35,967 bases of DNA from Burkholderiales bacterium (GCA_030833315.1 JAURHM010000035.1:1-35967), one strand, 5' to 3'. Shown: positions 16,653 to 23,885, counted from the stretch's first letter. Numbers and translations: made by a program. The notes: a model not told the origin generated them from the sequence alone.

Positions 16653-17375
16653 TTAAGCCGGCAGTTGATAAGCTTTTTCCCGGAGTATTCTCATGCGGGC
16701 TGCAACCACGGCCGGGTCATAAAGCGTGCAGGACTTGGATTCGAATTCGGCAAAAGCGGTTTCCGGGTCCAGCGCGGGGCGATAGGGGCGGTGGGTGCTC
16801 ATGGATTCGACAACGTCGGCGACCGCAAGGATGCGCGCCTCCAGGCTGATTTCGTCGCCGCGCAGTCCGCGCGGGTAACCGCTGCCGTCAAGGCGCTGGT
16901 TGTGCTGCCACACCGCATTGGCGATCGGCCACGGAAACTCGATGTCCTTGAGAATTTCGCAACCCTGCTGGGCGTGGGTTTTGACAATGACGAATTCAGC
17001 AGGCGACAGTCCTGTCGGTTTGGACAGGATTTTCGCGGGCACGCTACCGGCGATCCGCAGGCCGGTGACCTGGTGTTCGGTCAAACCGAGTTCGATGCCG
17101 ATGGCAGCGGCCAGTTCGCCGAACCGCTTTTGGTGGCCCGAGGTATAGGGATCGCGCAGTTCAACCATATGCGAGATGGCCTGCACCGTGGACATGATCG
17201 AGCGTTCGAGGCGGTCAATGTATTGCTTGACGCGTTCTTCCTGCGTCCGGCGTGCGGTGATGTCCTGCAGCGTGCCCAATACGACAGGGCGGTTGCCGGG
17301 CGTGGTGCGGCTGCCGGCAATGTTGCGGACAATATCACGCAGTGTAAAGTTGATAATGTCCAGCGAACTGCTCAT
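16653..17375 (-). CDS. Degenerate HD-GYP protein lacking the HD catalytic segment
   Basis: 240 residues. The first 45 look like the end of a PAS/PAC domain (VVLGTLQDITARRTQEERVKQY). An HD-GYP domain follows with DPYTSGHQKRFGELA, KTHAQQGCEILKDIEFPWP and the intact loop RLDGSGYPRGL. Canonical members read roughly AGLxHDIGKIxVPxxIL at the metal site. Here A109-G110 is followed directly by S-V-P-A-K-I-L, so about eight residues including the HD pair are gone without breaking frame. Cyclic-di-GMP phosphodiesterase activity is therefore not expected. There is no ribosome site at the ATG, and the sequence upstream is a stop-ridden sensor remnant. This is probably a non-functional gene, though a protein-binding role cannot be excluded. 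Confidence 0.6.
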   Translation of the reverse strand: MSSSLDIINFTLRDIVRNIAGSRTTPGNRPVVLGTLQDITARRTQEERVKQYIDRLERSIMSTVQAISHMVELRDPYTSGHQKRFGELAAAIGIELGLTEHQVTGLRIAGSVPAKILSKPTGLSPAEFVIVKTHAQQGCEILKDIEFPWPIANAVWQHNQRLDGSGYPRGLRGDEISLEARILAVADVVESMSTHRPYRPALDPETAFAEFESKSCTLYDPAVVAARMRILREKAYQLPA

Positions 17376-17376
17376 T

Positions 17377-17764
17377 TGAGTTGCCTGCGCCGTCTGCAGG
17401 GAAAGCGCAGACCGTTAGGCGTTTTGCAGCTTATGTTTGCGAATCCACTAAAGGGCCGTGGCGACGATGAGGAAAATGGCGCATTAGAGCGTGAATGCCA
17501 GTGCCGGAGCGAGCGGTTGAGTGCGGCTCCGGGGTCGCCTGCGATCATGTTGTCCGCGTGGCGCTGGTCCAGATGGTTCAGTGCAATAAACAGGATTGTG
17601 GCAGTGATGCCAGCAAAAACCAGTCCCTAGATCCGTTCAAATAACGACGCGGAATCGTTCTGGTGCAGCGTACTGCTCAGAAAATGACCGATTAAAAGCC
17701 ATGATGAACCGGCCAGAACGTAACCCAGTATCACCTAGACAGGAAGCTTCCGATTTTCTGATCC
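17377..17764 (-). pseudogene. Remnant of a membrane-bound sensor N-terminus
   Basis: Read leftward, one frame gives AGSENRKLPV, TAG at 17735-17737, then VILGYVLAGSSWLLIGHFLSS up to TAG at 17627-17629, then GLVFAGITATILFIALNH. This is two transmembrane helices flanking a short periplasmic loop, the usual N-terminus of PAS-linked diguanylate cyclase and HD-GYP sensors. The interruptions are both TAG, with hydrophobic coding sequence continuing in the same frame on each side. Downstream of about 17570 the frame stays open but the residues lose any sensor character. The adjoining PAS/HD-GYP ORF is very likely the other half of the same decayed gene. Confidence 0.6.
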
Positions 17765-17809
17765 TGCACAATCGAGGATTTGATGCCTGATGGATTGGCC
17801 GCTAAGGGT

Positions 17810-18430
17810 TCATACGCTTGGCCCTTTTTCCTGCCATTTGATCGCGGTATAACGCCCAATCCGGACTTCAGGGCTCCAGAAATCCGGGGGCAGGCCGGCC
17901 TGATACTTGAGGCGGGCGAGGAATTCAGCAGCATCTGCTGAATGATCCCACATCTCGGGCAGGAAGCTGCTGCGATGGCAGCCGTATTCCAGGACCACGC
18001 CGTCTGTGCCGGGTCGCAGTTGCGCCAGGGTTGCGGCTTCGTCGGTGGTTTGCAGCGATTCAAGGGCTGACAACACGCAGACCTCGATACGTGTATTCGC
18101 GAATTCGTCGCGTCCCAGTGGTTTGAAACGCGGGTCCTTGCAGGCGGCGGCAACGGCATTGGCCATGACGTCTTCGGCAAGCGTGCGTTGTGCCTCCAGT
18201 GTGCCTGATCTGCCGCGCAGGCGGCCGTCGTGCAGCAGGGTCACATAACTGGCGCGCTTTGCCTGCAGCCAGTCGGCATCGGGAACATCGAAGCGTGTGT
18301 CCGGGTTCAGTTTGCGCGCGATCGCGCCGCGCGCAATCGCGATCAGGGTTTGACCGGTTTCAGGTGGCATGTCTTGCGGGTGCGGATGCATGATGCGTAG
18401 TGGTGGGCGTGTTGTCGCGCTGTCCGGCAT
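17810..18430 (-). CDS. AMMECR1-domain protein (AmmeMemoRadiSam system protein A-like)
   Basis: 206 residues. The AMMECR1 fold is recognisable from TLIAIARGAIARKL near the start, SYVTLLHDGRLRGRSGTLEA, RTLAEDVMANAVAAACKDPRF, the central strand NTRIEVCVLSALE and the C-terminal FLPEMWDHSADAAEFLARLKYQAGLPPDFW. Its function is unknown; in many bacteria it neighbours AMMECR/Memo and radical-SAM genes, none of which are here. The near-invariant LRGCIG motif reads LRGRSG, so the conserved Cys is replaced. An alternative start is the internal ATG at codon 14. The gene is divergent from ispD. Confidence 0.85.
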   Translation of the reverse strand: MPDSATTRPPLRIMHPHPQDMPPETGQTLIAIARGAIARKLNPDTRFDVPDADWLQAKRASYVTLLHDGRLRGRSGTLEAQRTLAEDVMANAVAAACKDPRFKPLGRDEFANTRIEVCVLSALESLQTTDEAATLAQLRPGTDGVVLEYGCHRSSFLPEMWDHSADAAEFLARLKYQAGLPPDFWSPEVRIGRYTAIKWQEKGPSV

Positions 18431-18445
18431 TTCGCCGTGACACGC

Positions 18446-18454
18446 TGCTATAAT
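18446..18454 (+). promoter_or_regulatory. ispD: Extended -10 promoter for ispD-ispF
   Basis: TGCTATAAT has a perfect TATAAT preceded by the TGn extension that lets sigma-70 promoters work without a good -35. None is visible 17 bp upstream. The predicted start point near 18461 gives a 65-base leader before the ispD ATG. Confidence 0.6.
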
Positions 18455-18525
18455 GCCAATAAAATCAGTAAATTACGAGGGCCTTGTGAGACCTCGGGAC
18501 TGCGCCGGTATAAAACCCTGCGAGC

Positions 18526-19275
18526 ATGTCCGGGTCCCTGACACCACCGATGACCGCCAAAACTCCAGCAGCCCGTTATGTTGCCCTGATTCCTGCCGCC
18601 GGCAGCGGATCGCGCATGGGTGCGGGTGTGCCCAAACAATATGCGCCGCTGGCCGGCCGGCCTTTGATCGAACACGCGGTGCATCGCCTGTGCGCGCATC
18701 TGCGGATCGAACAGGTTTTTGTCGTGCTCGCTCCGAGTGACTCGCAGTTCAGCCGCTGCGACTGGCGCGGCTGTGAGGCCAAGCTCAGCGCGCTGTACTG
18801 TGGCGGCGAGACCCGCGCTGCCAGTGTATTCAACGGTTTGCTGGCAGCGAATGATGCGCTGGATGCCAATGACTGGGTGCTGGTGCACGATGCGGCACGT
18901 CCCTGTCTGAGTGCGACTGACATTGACCGTCTGATCACGGAAATCGGCGACAGCGAAGTCGGCGGGCTGCTCGCGGTGCCGGTTGCGGATACGCTAAAGC
19001 GCGCAAATGCCGCACAGGAGGCGGTGCAGACCCAGGGCCGCGACCGCCTGTGGCGGGCGCAGACGCCGCAGATGTTCCGTTACCGCGTGCTGATCGAGGC
19101 ATTGCGCCGTGCGGATATCGCCGCAGTGACCGATGAATCCAGTGCTGTCGAGCAGACCGGCGCGAAGCCGCGTCTGGTGCAGGGCAGCGCGGAGAATTTC
19201 AAGATCACCTATCCCGAAGACCTGGCGCTGGCCGAACTGATCCTCGCCCGGGCTTCACATTCTGCAGGGAAATGA
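18526..19275 (+). CDS. ispD: 2-C-methyl-D-erythritol 4-phosphate cytidylyltransferase IspD
   Basis: 249 residues from the first ATG; an in-frame ATG at 18550 gives 241 and is equally possible, since neither has a strong ribosome site. The CTP-binding N-terminus reads [28 protein letters not shown], with the conserved Arg and Lys of Isp[13 protein letters not shown] supplies the metal-binding Asp. [25 protein letters not shown] and [18 protein letters not shown] are the remaining signature blocks. It joins CTP to MEP in the cytosolic non-mevalonate isoprenoid pathway, the route to the side chains of the quinones used elsewhere in this window. It is followed one base later by ispF, which makes a later enzyme of the same pathway. 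Confidence 0.95.
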   Translation: MSGSLTPPMTAKTPAARYVALIPAAGSGSRMGAGVPKQYAPLAGRPLIEHAVHRLCAHLRIEQVFVVLAPSDSQFSRCDWRGCEAKLSALYCGGETRAASVFNGLLAANDALDANDWVLVHDAARPCLSATDIDRLITEIGDSEVGGLLAVPVADTLKRANAAQEAVQTQGRDRLWRAQTPQMFRYRVLIEALRRADIAAVTDESSAVEQTGAKPRLVQGSAENFKITYPEDLALAELILARASHSAGK

Positions 19276-19276
19276 A

Positions 19277-19777
19277 ATGCGTATCGGACAGGGTTTTGAC
19301 GTGCATGCACTGGTTGAAGGGCGGCCGCTGATCATCGGCGGCGTGACCATTCCGTTTGAGCGCGGACTCGTCGGGCATTCCGATGCCGACGTGCTGCTGC
19401 ATGCCTTGTGTGATGCGTTGATCGGTGCGGCCGGGCTGGGCGATATCGGCAAACATTTTCCGGATACCGATCCACGCTACAAGGGGGCCGACAGTCGCGT
19501 GCTGCTGCGCGCCGTCGTGCAGCTGCTGCAGGAGCGTCATCTCGCAGTAGTCAATGTTGATATGACGATCATTGCCCAGGCGCCGAAAATGGCGCCGCAC
19601 ATTCCCGCGATGCGCGCCAATATCGCCGCCGATCTCGGTGTGACCGTTGAAGACGTCAATATCAAGGCGAAGACTGCGGAAAAACTGGGTTTTGTCGGTC
19701 GCGGCGAAGGCGTCGTCGCCGAAGCGGTGGCCCTGATTAGCCATGCGGTCACCGCAGCAGGCCGGGCCGGCGACTGA
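19277..19777 (+). CDS. ispF: 2-C-methyl-D-erythritol 2,4-cyclodiphosphate synthase IspF
   Basis: 166 residues, normal for the family. Metal ligands D8, H10 (GFDVH) and H42 (LLHALCDAL) are in place. Other signatures are [33 protein letters not shown], the cytidine-binding AQAPKM, and [18 protein letters not shown], with Lys and Glu contacting the diphosphate. It cyclises CDP-ME 2-phosphate to MEcPP and releases CMP, working as a homotrimer. GCAGGGAA before the ATG is the ribosome site, inside the 3' end of ispD. The pair forms a normal, intact operon. Confidence 0.97.
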   Translation: MRIGQGFDVHALVEGRPLIIGGVTIPFERGLVGHSDADVLLHALCDALIGAAGLGDIGKHFPDTDPRYKGADSRVLLRAVVQLLQERHLAVVNVDMTIIAQAPKMAPHIPAMRANIAADLGVTVEDVNIKAKTAEKLGFVGRGEGVVAEAVALISHAVTAAGRAGD

Positions 19778-19806
19778 GCGTGCAGGGCGCGGAGCCCGCC
19801 GGGCCT

Positions 19807-19812
19807 TATAAT
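19807..19812 (+). promoter_or_regulatory. Candidate -10 element upstream of the cyclic-nucleotide-binding protein gene
   Basis: A perfect TATAAT lies 31 bases before the start codon in the 66-base gap after ispF. The -35 region (CAGGGC and neighbours) is poor, so strength is uncertain. A GC-rich stretch just before it (GGCGCGGAGCCCGCC) could fold and end the ispF transcript. Confidence 0.4.
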
Positions 19813-19843
19813 CCCTGTTCTCCATGTTGCGTCAGGAAACGCG

Positions 19844-20323
19844 ATGAGCGAAATTAACTGGGCTGCCGTTTTCAAGCGCATGGAACTCACGCACGCCGCG
19901 CCTGATGTGCTCAAGCTGCCGCAATGGGAAGAAGCCAGTTGGCAAAAACTGCTGGCACGCACCACGCCGCGGCATTTTCGTGCCAGTGAGGTGGTGATCC
20001 AGCGCGGCGCCGCAGACCGCACGCTGTATCTGGTGGCGGCGGGCATGCTCGAAGTCGGCGTGACCCAGGTTGATGGCGTCAGCATGACCTCTCTGGCGCG
20101 CATCACTACCGGCAGCATTCTCGGTGAACAATCCTTTTTTGACAGCCAGCCGCGTTCGGCAAACGTGTGGGCGGTGGCTGACGGCACGCTGCTGCTGCTG
20201 CCTTATGAAAACTTTGTTGAGTTCGGTGACGCCGAACCCGCGCTGGCACGCGATTTCCTGTTTGCGATGGCGCGCGTGTTGTCGATCCGGCTGCGCAATA
20301 CCTCGTTCCGGCTGCGCCGTTAG
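19844..20323 (+). CDS. Stand-alone cyclic-nucleotide-binding (CRP-like) domain protein
   Basis: 159 residues. After a 40-residue lead, a cNMP-binding beta-roll is readable: FRASEVVIQRGAADRTLYLVAAGMLEVGV, TTGSILGEQSFFDSQPRSANVWAVADGTLLLL, then the C-helix FVEFGDAEPALARDFLFAMARVLSIRLR. The phosphate-binding cassette is GEQSFFDSQPRSA, with the Glu and Arg expected for cyclic-nucleotide contact. It ends where CRP/FNR proteins would begin their helix-turn-helix, so DNA binding is unlikely. It may be a ligand-sensing adaptor. Its stop codon overlaps the stop of the convergent histidine kinase gene. Confidence 0.8.
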   Translation: MSEINWAAVFKRMELTHAAPDVLKLPQWEEASWQKLLARTTPRHFRASEVVIQRGAADRTLYLVAAGMLEVGVTQVDGVSMTSLARITTGSILGEQSFFDSQPRSANVWAVADGTLLLLPYENFVEFGDAEPALARDFLFAMARVLSIRLRNTSFRLRR

Positions 20324-21624
20324 GCGAGCGGCAGTTCGACGCGGGCGCGCAGACCGCCGCCTTCGCGCGGCAGCAACTGCACCTGACCGCCGTGCAGGCG
20401 GGCGATGCGGTCGACTATCGCCAATCCCAATCCGGTACCGCTGGTCGAACGTGCGCTGTTCAGGCGGGTGAAGGGCTGCAGCATGCGCGCCGCATCGGTG
20501 GCCGGAATGCCCGGACCGCGATCCAGCACTTCAACGATATTGACTGATCCTTCTCGCGTCGTCGCGACTTCGACGGTGCCGCTGCCGTGGTGCAGGGCGT
20601 TGTCGATCAGGTTGGCGAGCAGTCTCTGGAACGCCTGCGTGCGCAGGGCCTGTGACGCGGTATCGCCGGCATGCATGACGATGTCGCGGCCGTTGCGCGT
20701 GTAACGTTCGATCACTGTTCTTGCCAGTGCATTAAGATCGGATTGACCGGATATTTTCTCGGCATCAACCGGCCGCGCAAAATCGAGGAACTGACCGATC
20801 GCGGTGTCGATGTCGCCGATGTCCTGGGCGACGCCGGCCTTCAGATCGGCATTTCCGTGATCATCGAGCATTTCCAGCGCGAGGCGGATGCGCGACAGCG
20901 GCGTGCGCAGGTCGTGCGAAACACCCGCGAGCAGCAAAGCGCGTTCATCGTCCTGGCGCTGGATGTCGGCGGCCATCTGGTTGAAGGCGCGGGCGAGGGT
21001 ACGGATTTCCGCGGGACCGTTTTCGGTGACTCGCGTCGGTGTGGCGCCGCGGCCGAGTATTTCGGCGGCACGAGTCAGTTCGCGCAGCGGCCGGTTGATG
21101 CGGGCCACCACAAGAAAAGCGCCGATTACCGCCAGCGCCAGCACCAGTGCGCCCCAGCCGATCCAGCGCAGCGGTTCATTGCGTTCGATGCGGCCGCGCG
21201 GCAGTGATACCCAGTATTCATCGGTATCAATGCGAAAGCTCACCCAGACGCCGGCGATGCCTTCTCGTTCCAGCGTCACGCGGGTCTGTTCACCAAGGCG
21301 TTCGCGCAGCTGTGCGGCCATGATGCGCAGGAAGGGCTGGTCGGGCAGTGCGGGCACGGCTTCATCCGGATCGCCGGCATAGACCTGAATGCCTTCGCGC
21401 TGGGCCAGTTCATCAAGCAGTGCGTAGCGGCGGCCGGGGTCGGCGGTGACCAGTGCAGCGCGGGTCAGGTTGACGACGCTGACGATCTGCTGCGCCGCCT
21501 GCAGCGCGCGCGGTTCGATTTCGGAAGCGCGGAAAATTTGCAGCCAGGCCAGATGGGCGACGACCAGCAGTCCGGCAATCAGCAGCACGCTGCGCCATAG
21601 CAGCGTGCGCGGCCACAGCGTCAT
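20320..21624 (-). CDS. envZ: Sensor histidine kinase, EnvZ-like
   Basis: 434 residues. TM1 spans about 11-30 (LLWRSVLLIAGLLVVAHLAWL) and TM2 about 155-175 (WGALVLALAVIGAFLVVA), with a periplasmic domain between. A HAMP linker follows (RINRPLRELTRAAEILGRG), then the phosphoacceptor helix AGVSHDLRTPLSRIRLALEML. The ATPase blocks are LIDNALHHG (N box), DRGPGIP (G1) and GTGLGLAIV (G2). It autophosphorylates on His and controls the partner regulator. Its ATG overlaps the ompR stop (ATGA), so the pair is coupled. The call as EnvZ rests on domain order, the HDLRTPLSRIRLA match and pairing with an OmpR-type regulator; the stimulus could differ. Confidence 0.9.
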   Translation of the reverse strand: MTLWPRTLLWRSVLLIAGLLVVAHLAWLQIFRASEIEPRALQAAQQIVSVVNLTRAALVTADPGRRYALLDELAQREGIQVYAGDPDEAVPALPDQPFLRIMAAQLRERLGEQTRVTLEREGIAGVWVSFRIDTDEYWVSLPRGRIERNEPLRWIGWGALVLALAVIGAFLVVARINRPLRELTRAAEILGRGATPTRVTENGPAEIRTLARAFNQMAADIQRQDDERALLLAGVSHDLRTPLSRIRLALEMLDDHGNADLKAGVAQDIGDIDTAIGQFLDFARPVDAEKISGQSDLNALARTVIERYTRNGRDIVMHAGDTASQALRTQAFQRLLANLIDNALHHGSGTVEVATTREGSVNIVEVLDRGPGIPATDAARMLQPFTRLNSARSTSGTGLGLAIVDRIARLHGGQVQLLPREGGGLRARVELPLA

Positions 21625-22346
21625 TGCGCCTTGCCGTCGGGAATGAACACGTAGCCGAATCCCCAGACGGTCTGGATGAATGCGGGTTTGGCCGGATCGG
21701 GTTCGATGATTTTGCGCAGGCGTGAGATCTGCACGTCAATCGAGCGGTCAAAGGCGCCGAACTCACGGCCGCGTGCGAGTTCCATCAGCTTGTCGCGTGA
21801 CATCGGCGTGCGCGGGTGTTCGACCAGTACCTTGAGCAGCGCGAATTCACCGGTGGTCAGCGACTGGTCTTCTCCGTTACGCGACAGTTTGCGTGTTCCC
21901 AGATTGAGACGGAACTCGCCGAACTCGATGACCTGCGCTTCAGCGCCGGGGGCGCCCGGCGGGGCTGCGGGCGGTTGCCGGCGCAGCACTGCCTGGATGC
22001 GTGCCACGAGTTCCCGCGGATTGAAGGGCTTGGGCAGATAGTCATCGGCGCCGAGTTCGAGGCCGACGATGCGGTCGACGTCATCGCCCTTGGCGGTGAG
22101 CATGATGATCGGCAGGGTTTCGCCGCCGCCGCGCAGCCGGCGGCAGATCGACAGGCCGTCCTCGCCGGGCAGCATCAGGTCGAGGATCATCAGGTCGTAG
22201 CGCTCGCGGGTCAGGTAACGGTTCATTTCCACCGCGTCGGCGACCACGCGCACCGCATAGCCCTGCTCGGTGAGGTAGCGGTTGAGCAGGTCACGCAGCC
22301 GCACATCGTCGTCAACAACAAGAATCCGGGTTTTGGTCTGGGTCAT
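21621..22346 (-). CDS. ompR: OmpR-family response regulator
   Basis: 241 residues. The receiver domain has the acidic pocket VVDDD (D12-D14), phosphoacceptor D56 (LMILDLMLPGEDG), and the switch Thr and Lys (MLTAKGDD). A linker rich in Pro/Ala/Gly (about 125-140) is longer than in E. coli OmpR. The C-terminal winged helix reads LTTGEFALLKVLVEHPRTPMSRDKLMELARGREF, then RSIDVQISRLRKIIE and QTVWGFGYVF, very like OmpR. It binds DNA as a dimer after phosphorylation by the adjacent kinase. The divergent 388-bp region carries several TTACA motifs that could be its own sites. Confidence 0.9.
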   Translation of the reverse strand: MTQTKTRILVVDDDVRLRDLLNRYLTEQGYAVRVVADAVEMNRYLTRERYDLMILDLMLPGEDGLSICRRLRGGGETLPIIMLTAKGDDVDRIVGLELGADDYLPKPFNPRELVARIQAVLRRQPPAAPPGAPGAEAQVIEFGEFRLNLGTRKLSRNGEDQSLTTGEFALLKVLVEHPRTPMSRDKLMELARGREFGAFDRSIDVQISRLRKIIEPDPAKPAFIQTVWGFGYVFIPDGKAQ

Positions 22347-22734
22347 GACGCAATCCTAGCCAGTTCGGCTGCGTCCGGCCATGGGGCCGCAACAAAGTCT
22401 TACAAATTCACGGGTTGCCGGCGCTTGCTGCGGGTTTAGCATGCTCACGGTTCCAAGGGGCCTGTCGCGATCCGGCAACAATTGCTTACACAATGGACTT
22501 CACCGGAAACAGTTGGTTTACAGCCGACGCCGAAGATGGTCTCAACGCTCCGAAGGGGCGCGGCCGCGGACCCGATCCGGTTCCCGGCATAACCCTACAG
22601 CCTGGAGGTTACGATGATCAGTAAGACCGGGATGGGCCGGCGACGAAGATGCAGCACGCGGGCCGTCACAGTTACAATCGACGCCATGGCGCCGGTTTGG
22701 AAACGGCAAGCAGTAATTACTGGGAGCTTGGTGC
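22347..22734. other. Long upstream region of ompR and of a small exported protein gene
   Basis: No confident gene is present. TTACA pentamers occur at 22400-22404, 22486-22490, 22518-22522 and 22672-22676; the second and third are 32 bases apart (three helical turns). Such motifs occur in OmpR-subfamily sites, but the match is short. A strong Shine-Dalgarno (GGAGG, 22604-22608) sits five bases before ATG 22614. The 79-codon frame that follows runs into the next gene in another frame and looks non-coding after about 40 codons. A 43-codon frame from 22493 lacks a ribosome site. Confidence 0.35.
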
Positions 22735-23007
22735 ATGAAAATCTGGCAGGCAATCGTTCTGGGATGTGCAGTGCTGCAGTCAGTGCCGGCGCAGGCCGGT
22801 TTCTGGCGCGATCTGCCGTCGCTCCAGGGCCAGGGCCGGCCGGACCGCGGTGACCGCGGACCGCAGCGGCAGCGTGATGCAGGCCAGCCCGAACGTTTCG
22901 AGCGGCAGCAACAGCATCAGCGCCTGTCGGACGACGAGCGCCGCGAACTGCACCGGGATCTCGACAAGGCGCGGCGGGAAATCTATCAACCGCGCCGTGA
23001 ACGCTGA
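22735..23007 (+). CDS. Small exported, highly charged protein, unknown
   Basis: 90 residues. The N-terminus (MKIWQAIVLGCAVLQSVPAQA, then GFW) is a good Sec signal with an AQA cleavage site. The mature 69 residues are dominated by Arg, Gln, Asp and Glu (DRGDRGPQRQRDAGQPERFERQ, split here only for description), ending in a helix-forming LSDDERRELHRDLDKARREIYQP. No Cys is left in the mature chain and no family is recognised. The last part resembles short ERRELRRDIxxA helices seen in small betaproteobacterial periplasmic proteins. GGGAG eight bases upstream supports the ATG. The cysteine-repeat gene starts 20 bases later. Confidence 0.65.
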   Translation: MKIWQAIVLGCAVLQSVPAQAGFWRDLPSLQGQGRPDRGDRGPQRQRDAGQPERFERQQQHQRLSDDERRELHRDLDKARREIYQPRRER

Positions 23008-23027
23008 AAAATATTCATAAGGAATTG

Positions 23028-23564
23028 ATGGTGAAAATGAAACTGATGATGTTGGTGGCTGCGATGGTGGCGATGCCGGTGTTTGCGGCTGACAGCACCA
23101 AAGCCGGCGAGGGCCCGCACGGTCCCCGCCACGAGGCGTGCAAGGCCGATCCGGCAAAATGTCAGCAGGAACGCAAGGCGCATCGCGAAAAGATGTGTGC
23201 GGAAAATCCCGAACGCTGCAAGGAAATGAAGGCCAAGGCGGAACAGCGTCACGAGCAGTGCAAGGCGGATCCGGCGAAGTGCCGGCAGGAACGCCAGGCG
23301 CAGCGCGAGAAGATGTGCGAGCAGAATCCGGAACGCTGCAAGGAAATGAAAGCAAAGGCGGAAGAACGCCGCGCGCAGTGTCAGGCCGATCCGGCAAAAT
23401 GTCAGCAGGAACGCAAGGCGCATCGCGAAAAGATGTGTGCCGAGAATCCCGAGCGTTGCAAGGAGATGCAGGCGAGGATGGAGGAGCATCGTGCGCAGTG
23501 CAAGGTGGATCCGTCGAAATGCCATCCCCGGGGACCGGGCGCGCCGGCACAGCCGCGCACCTGA
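23028..23564 (+). CDS. Exported cysteine-rich protein of tandem 40-residue repeats
   Basis: 178 residues from ATG 23028, with AAGGA four bases upstream; a TTG directly before it is less likely. The signal peptide (KLMMLVAAMVAMPVFAADS) is clear. The mature protein is three full 40-residue units plus an opening half of a fourth. Each unit has Cys at positions 1, 8, 20 and 27 (CKADPAKC, then MCAENPERCKEM), separated by Lys/Arg/Glu/Gln-rich helix sequence. The pattern C-x6-C-x11-C-x6-C-x12-C is kept exactly. Paired Cys suggests disulfide-stapled helices in the periplasm or metal binding, but no family is recognised. It follows the small charged exported protein, probably in one transcript, and ends at a strong terminator. 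Confidence 0.8.
   Translation: MVKMKLMMLVAAMVAMPVFAADSTKAGEGPHGPRHEACKADPAKCQQERKAHREKMCAENPERCKEMKAKAEQRHEQCKADPAKCRQERQAQREKMCEQNPERCKEMKAKAEERRAQCQADPAKCQQERKAHREKMCAENPERCKEMQARMEEHRAQCKVDPSKCHPRGPGAPAQPRT
23138..23521 (+). repeat. 120-bp in-phase tandem repeat, about 3.2 copies
   Basis: The segments beginning near 23139, 23259, 23379 and 23499 repeat with a period of exactly 120 bp, so the reading frame is preserved. Copies 1 and 3 share a near-identical run (about 23157-23205 against 23397-23445), while copy 2 differs more. That suggests a 240-bp step in the expansion rather than simple neighbour duplication. Confidence 0.9.
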
Positions 23565-23581
23565 TCGGCAGGCTCCCGACA

Positions 23582-23615
23582 ACGGCTGCACCCTGATAGG
23601 GCGGCCGTTTTTTTT
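23582..23615 (+). terminator. Rho-independent terminator of the small exported protein genes
   Basis: ACGGCTGC-A-CC on the left pairs with GG-GCGGCCGT on the right, with one bulge and one wobble, around a short CTGATA loop. Eight T residues follow (23608-23615). It begins 17 bases after the cysteine-repeat gene stop. Confidence 0.8.
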
Positions 23616-23885
23616 GCGCCTGTGTTTCCGGGGGCGACCATTTCATTTCGCCATACCGGTTCGCACATGGCGAAACCGGGTTTTCGGCCTTACCGGATAA
23701 ACAATATAACTATATGTTTTTAAAGTAATTTATTAAATTATCCGGCTCAGGGGCCCCGAGTGCCTCGCTTTTAGGCAGTTGCGAACGCTAAAATGACATC
23801 CGCAATCCACCGGTAACCTGCGCGGCAAGGGAAAACCCGCGACGCGCCAAGGACTTACAACAAGAGCAAAAGGGGATCAGGCACC
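23616..23885. promoter_or_regulatory. AT-rich upstream region of the DGQHR gene with two inverted repeats
   Basis: No gene is present. TTTCGCCAT (23646-23654) and ATGGCGAAA (23667-23675) form a perfect 9-bp dyad with a 12-base spacer. CCGGATAA (23693-23700) and TTATCCGG (23738-23745) form a perfect 8-bp dyad whose 37-base centre is almost pure A+T. This is the sharpest drop in GC in the window and fits a promoter or operator zone. A TAAAAT at 23790-23795 is a possible -10 without a good -35. Confidence 0.45.

Noticed and set aside
16629-17630. Plus-strand open frame of 333 codons across the HD-GYP ORF and the remnant upstream
   Set aside because: The minus strand carries recognisable HD-GYP and membrane-sensor sequence; the plus-strand product has no recognisable features.
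22493-22624. 43-codon frame as a small gene
   Set aside because: No ribosome site, an unremarkable composition, and location within a probable regulatory region.
23138-23521. CRISPR array, suggested by regular repeats
   Set aside because: The 120-bp units are contiguous, in frame, and encode protein; there are no short repeats separated by unique spacers.
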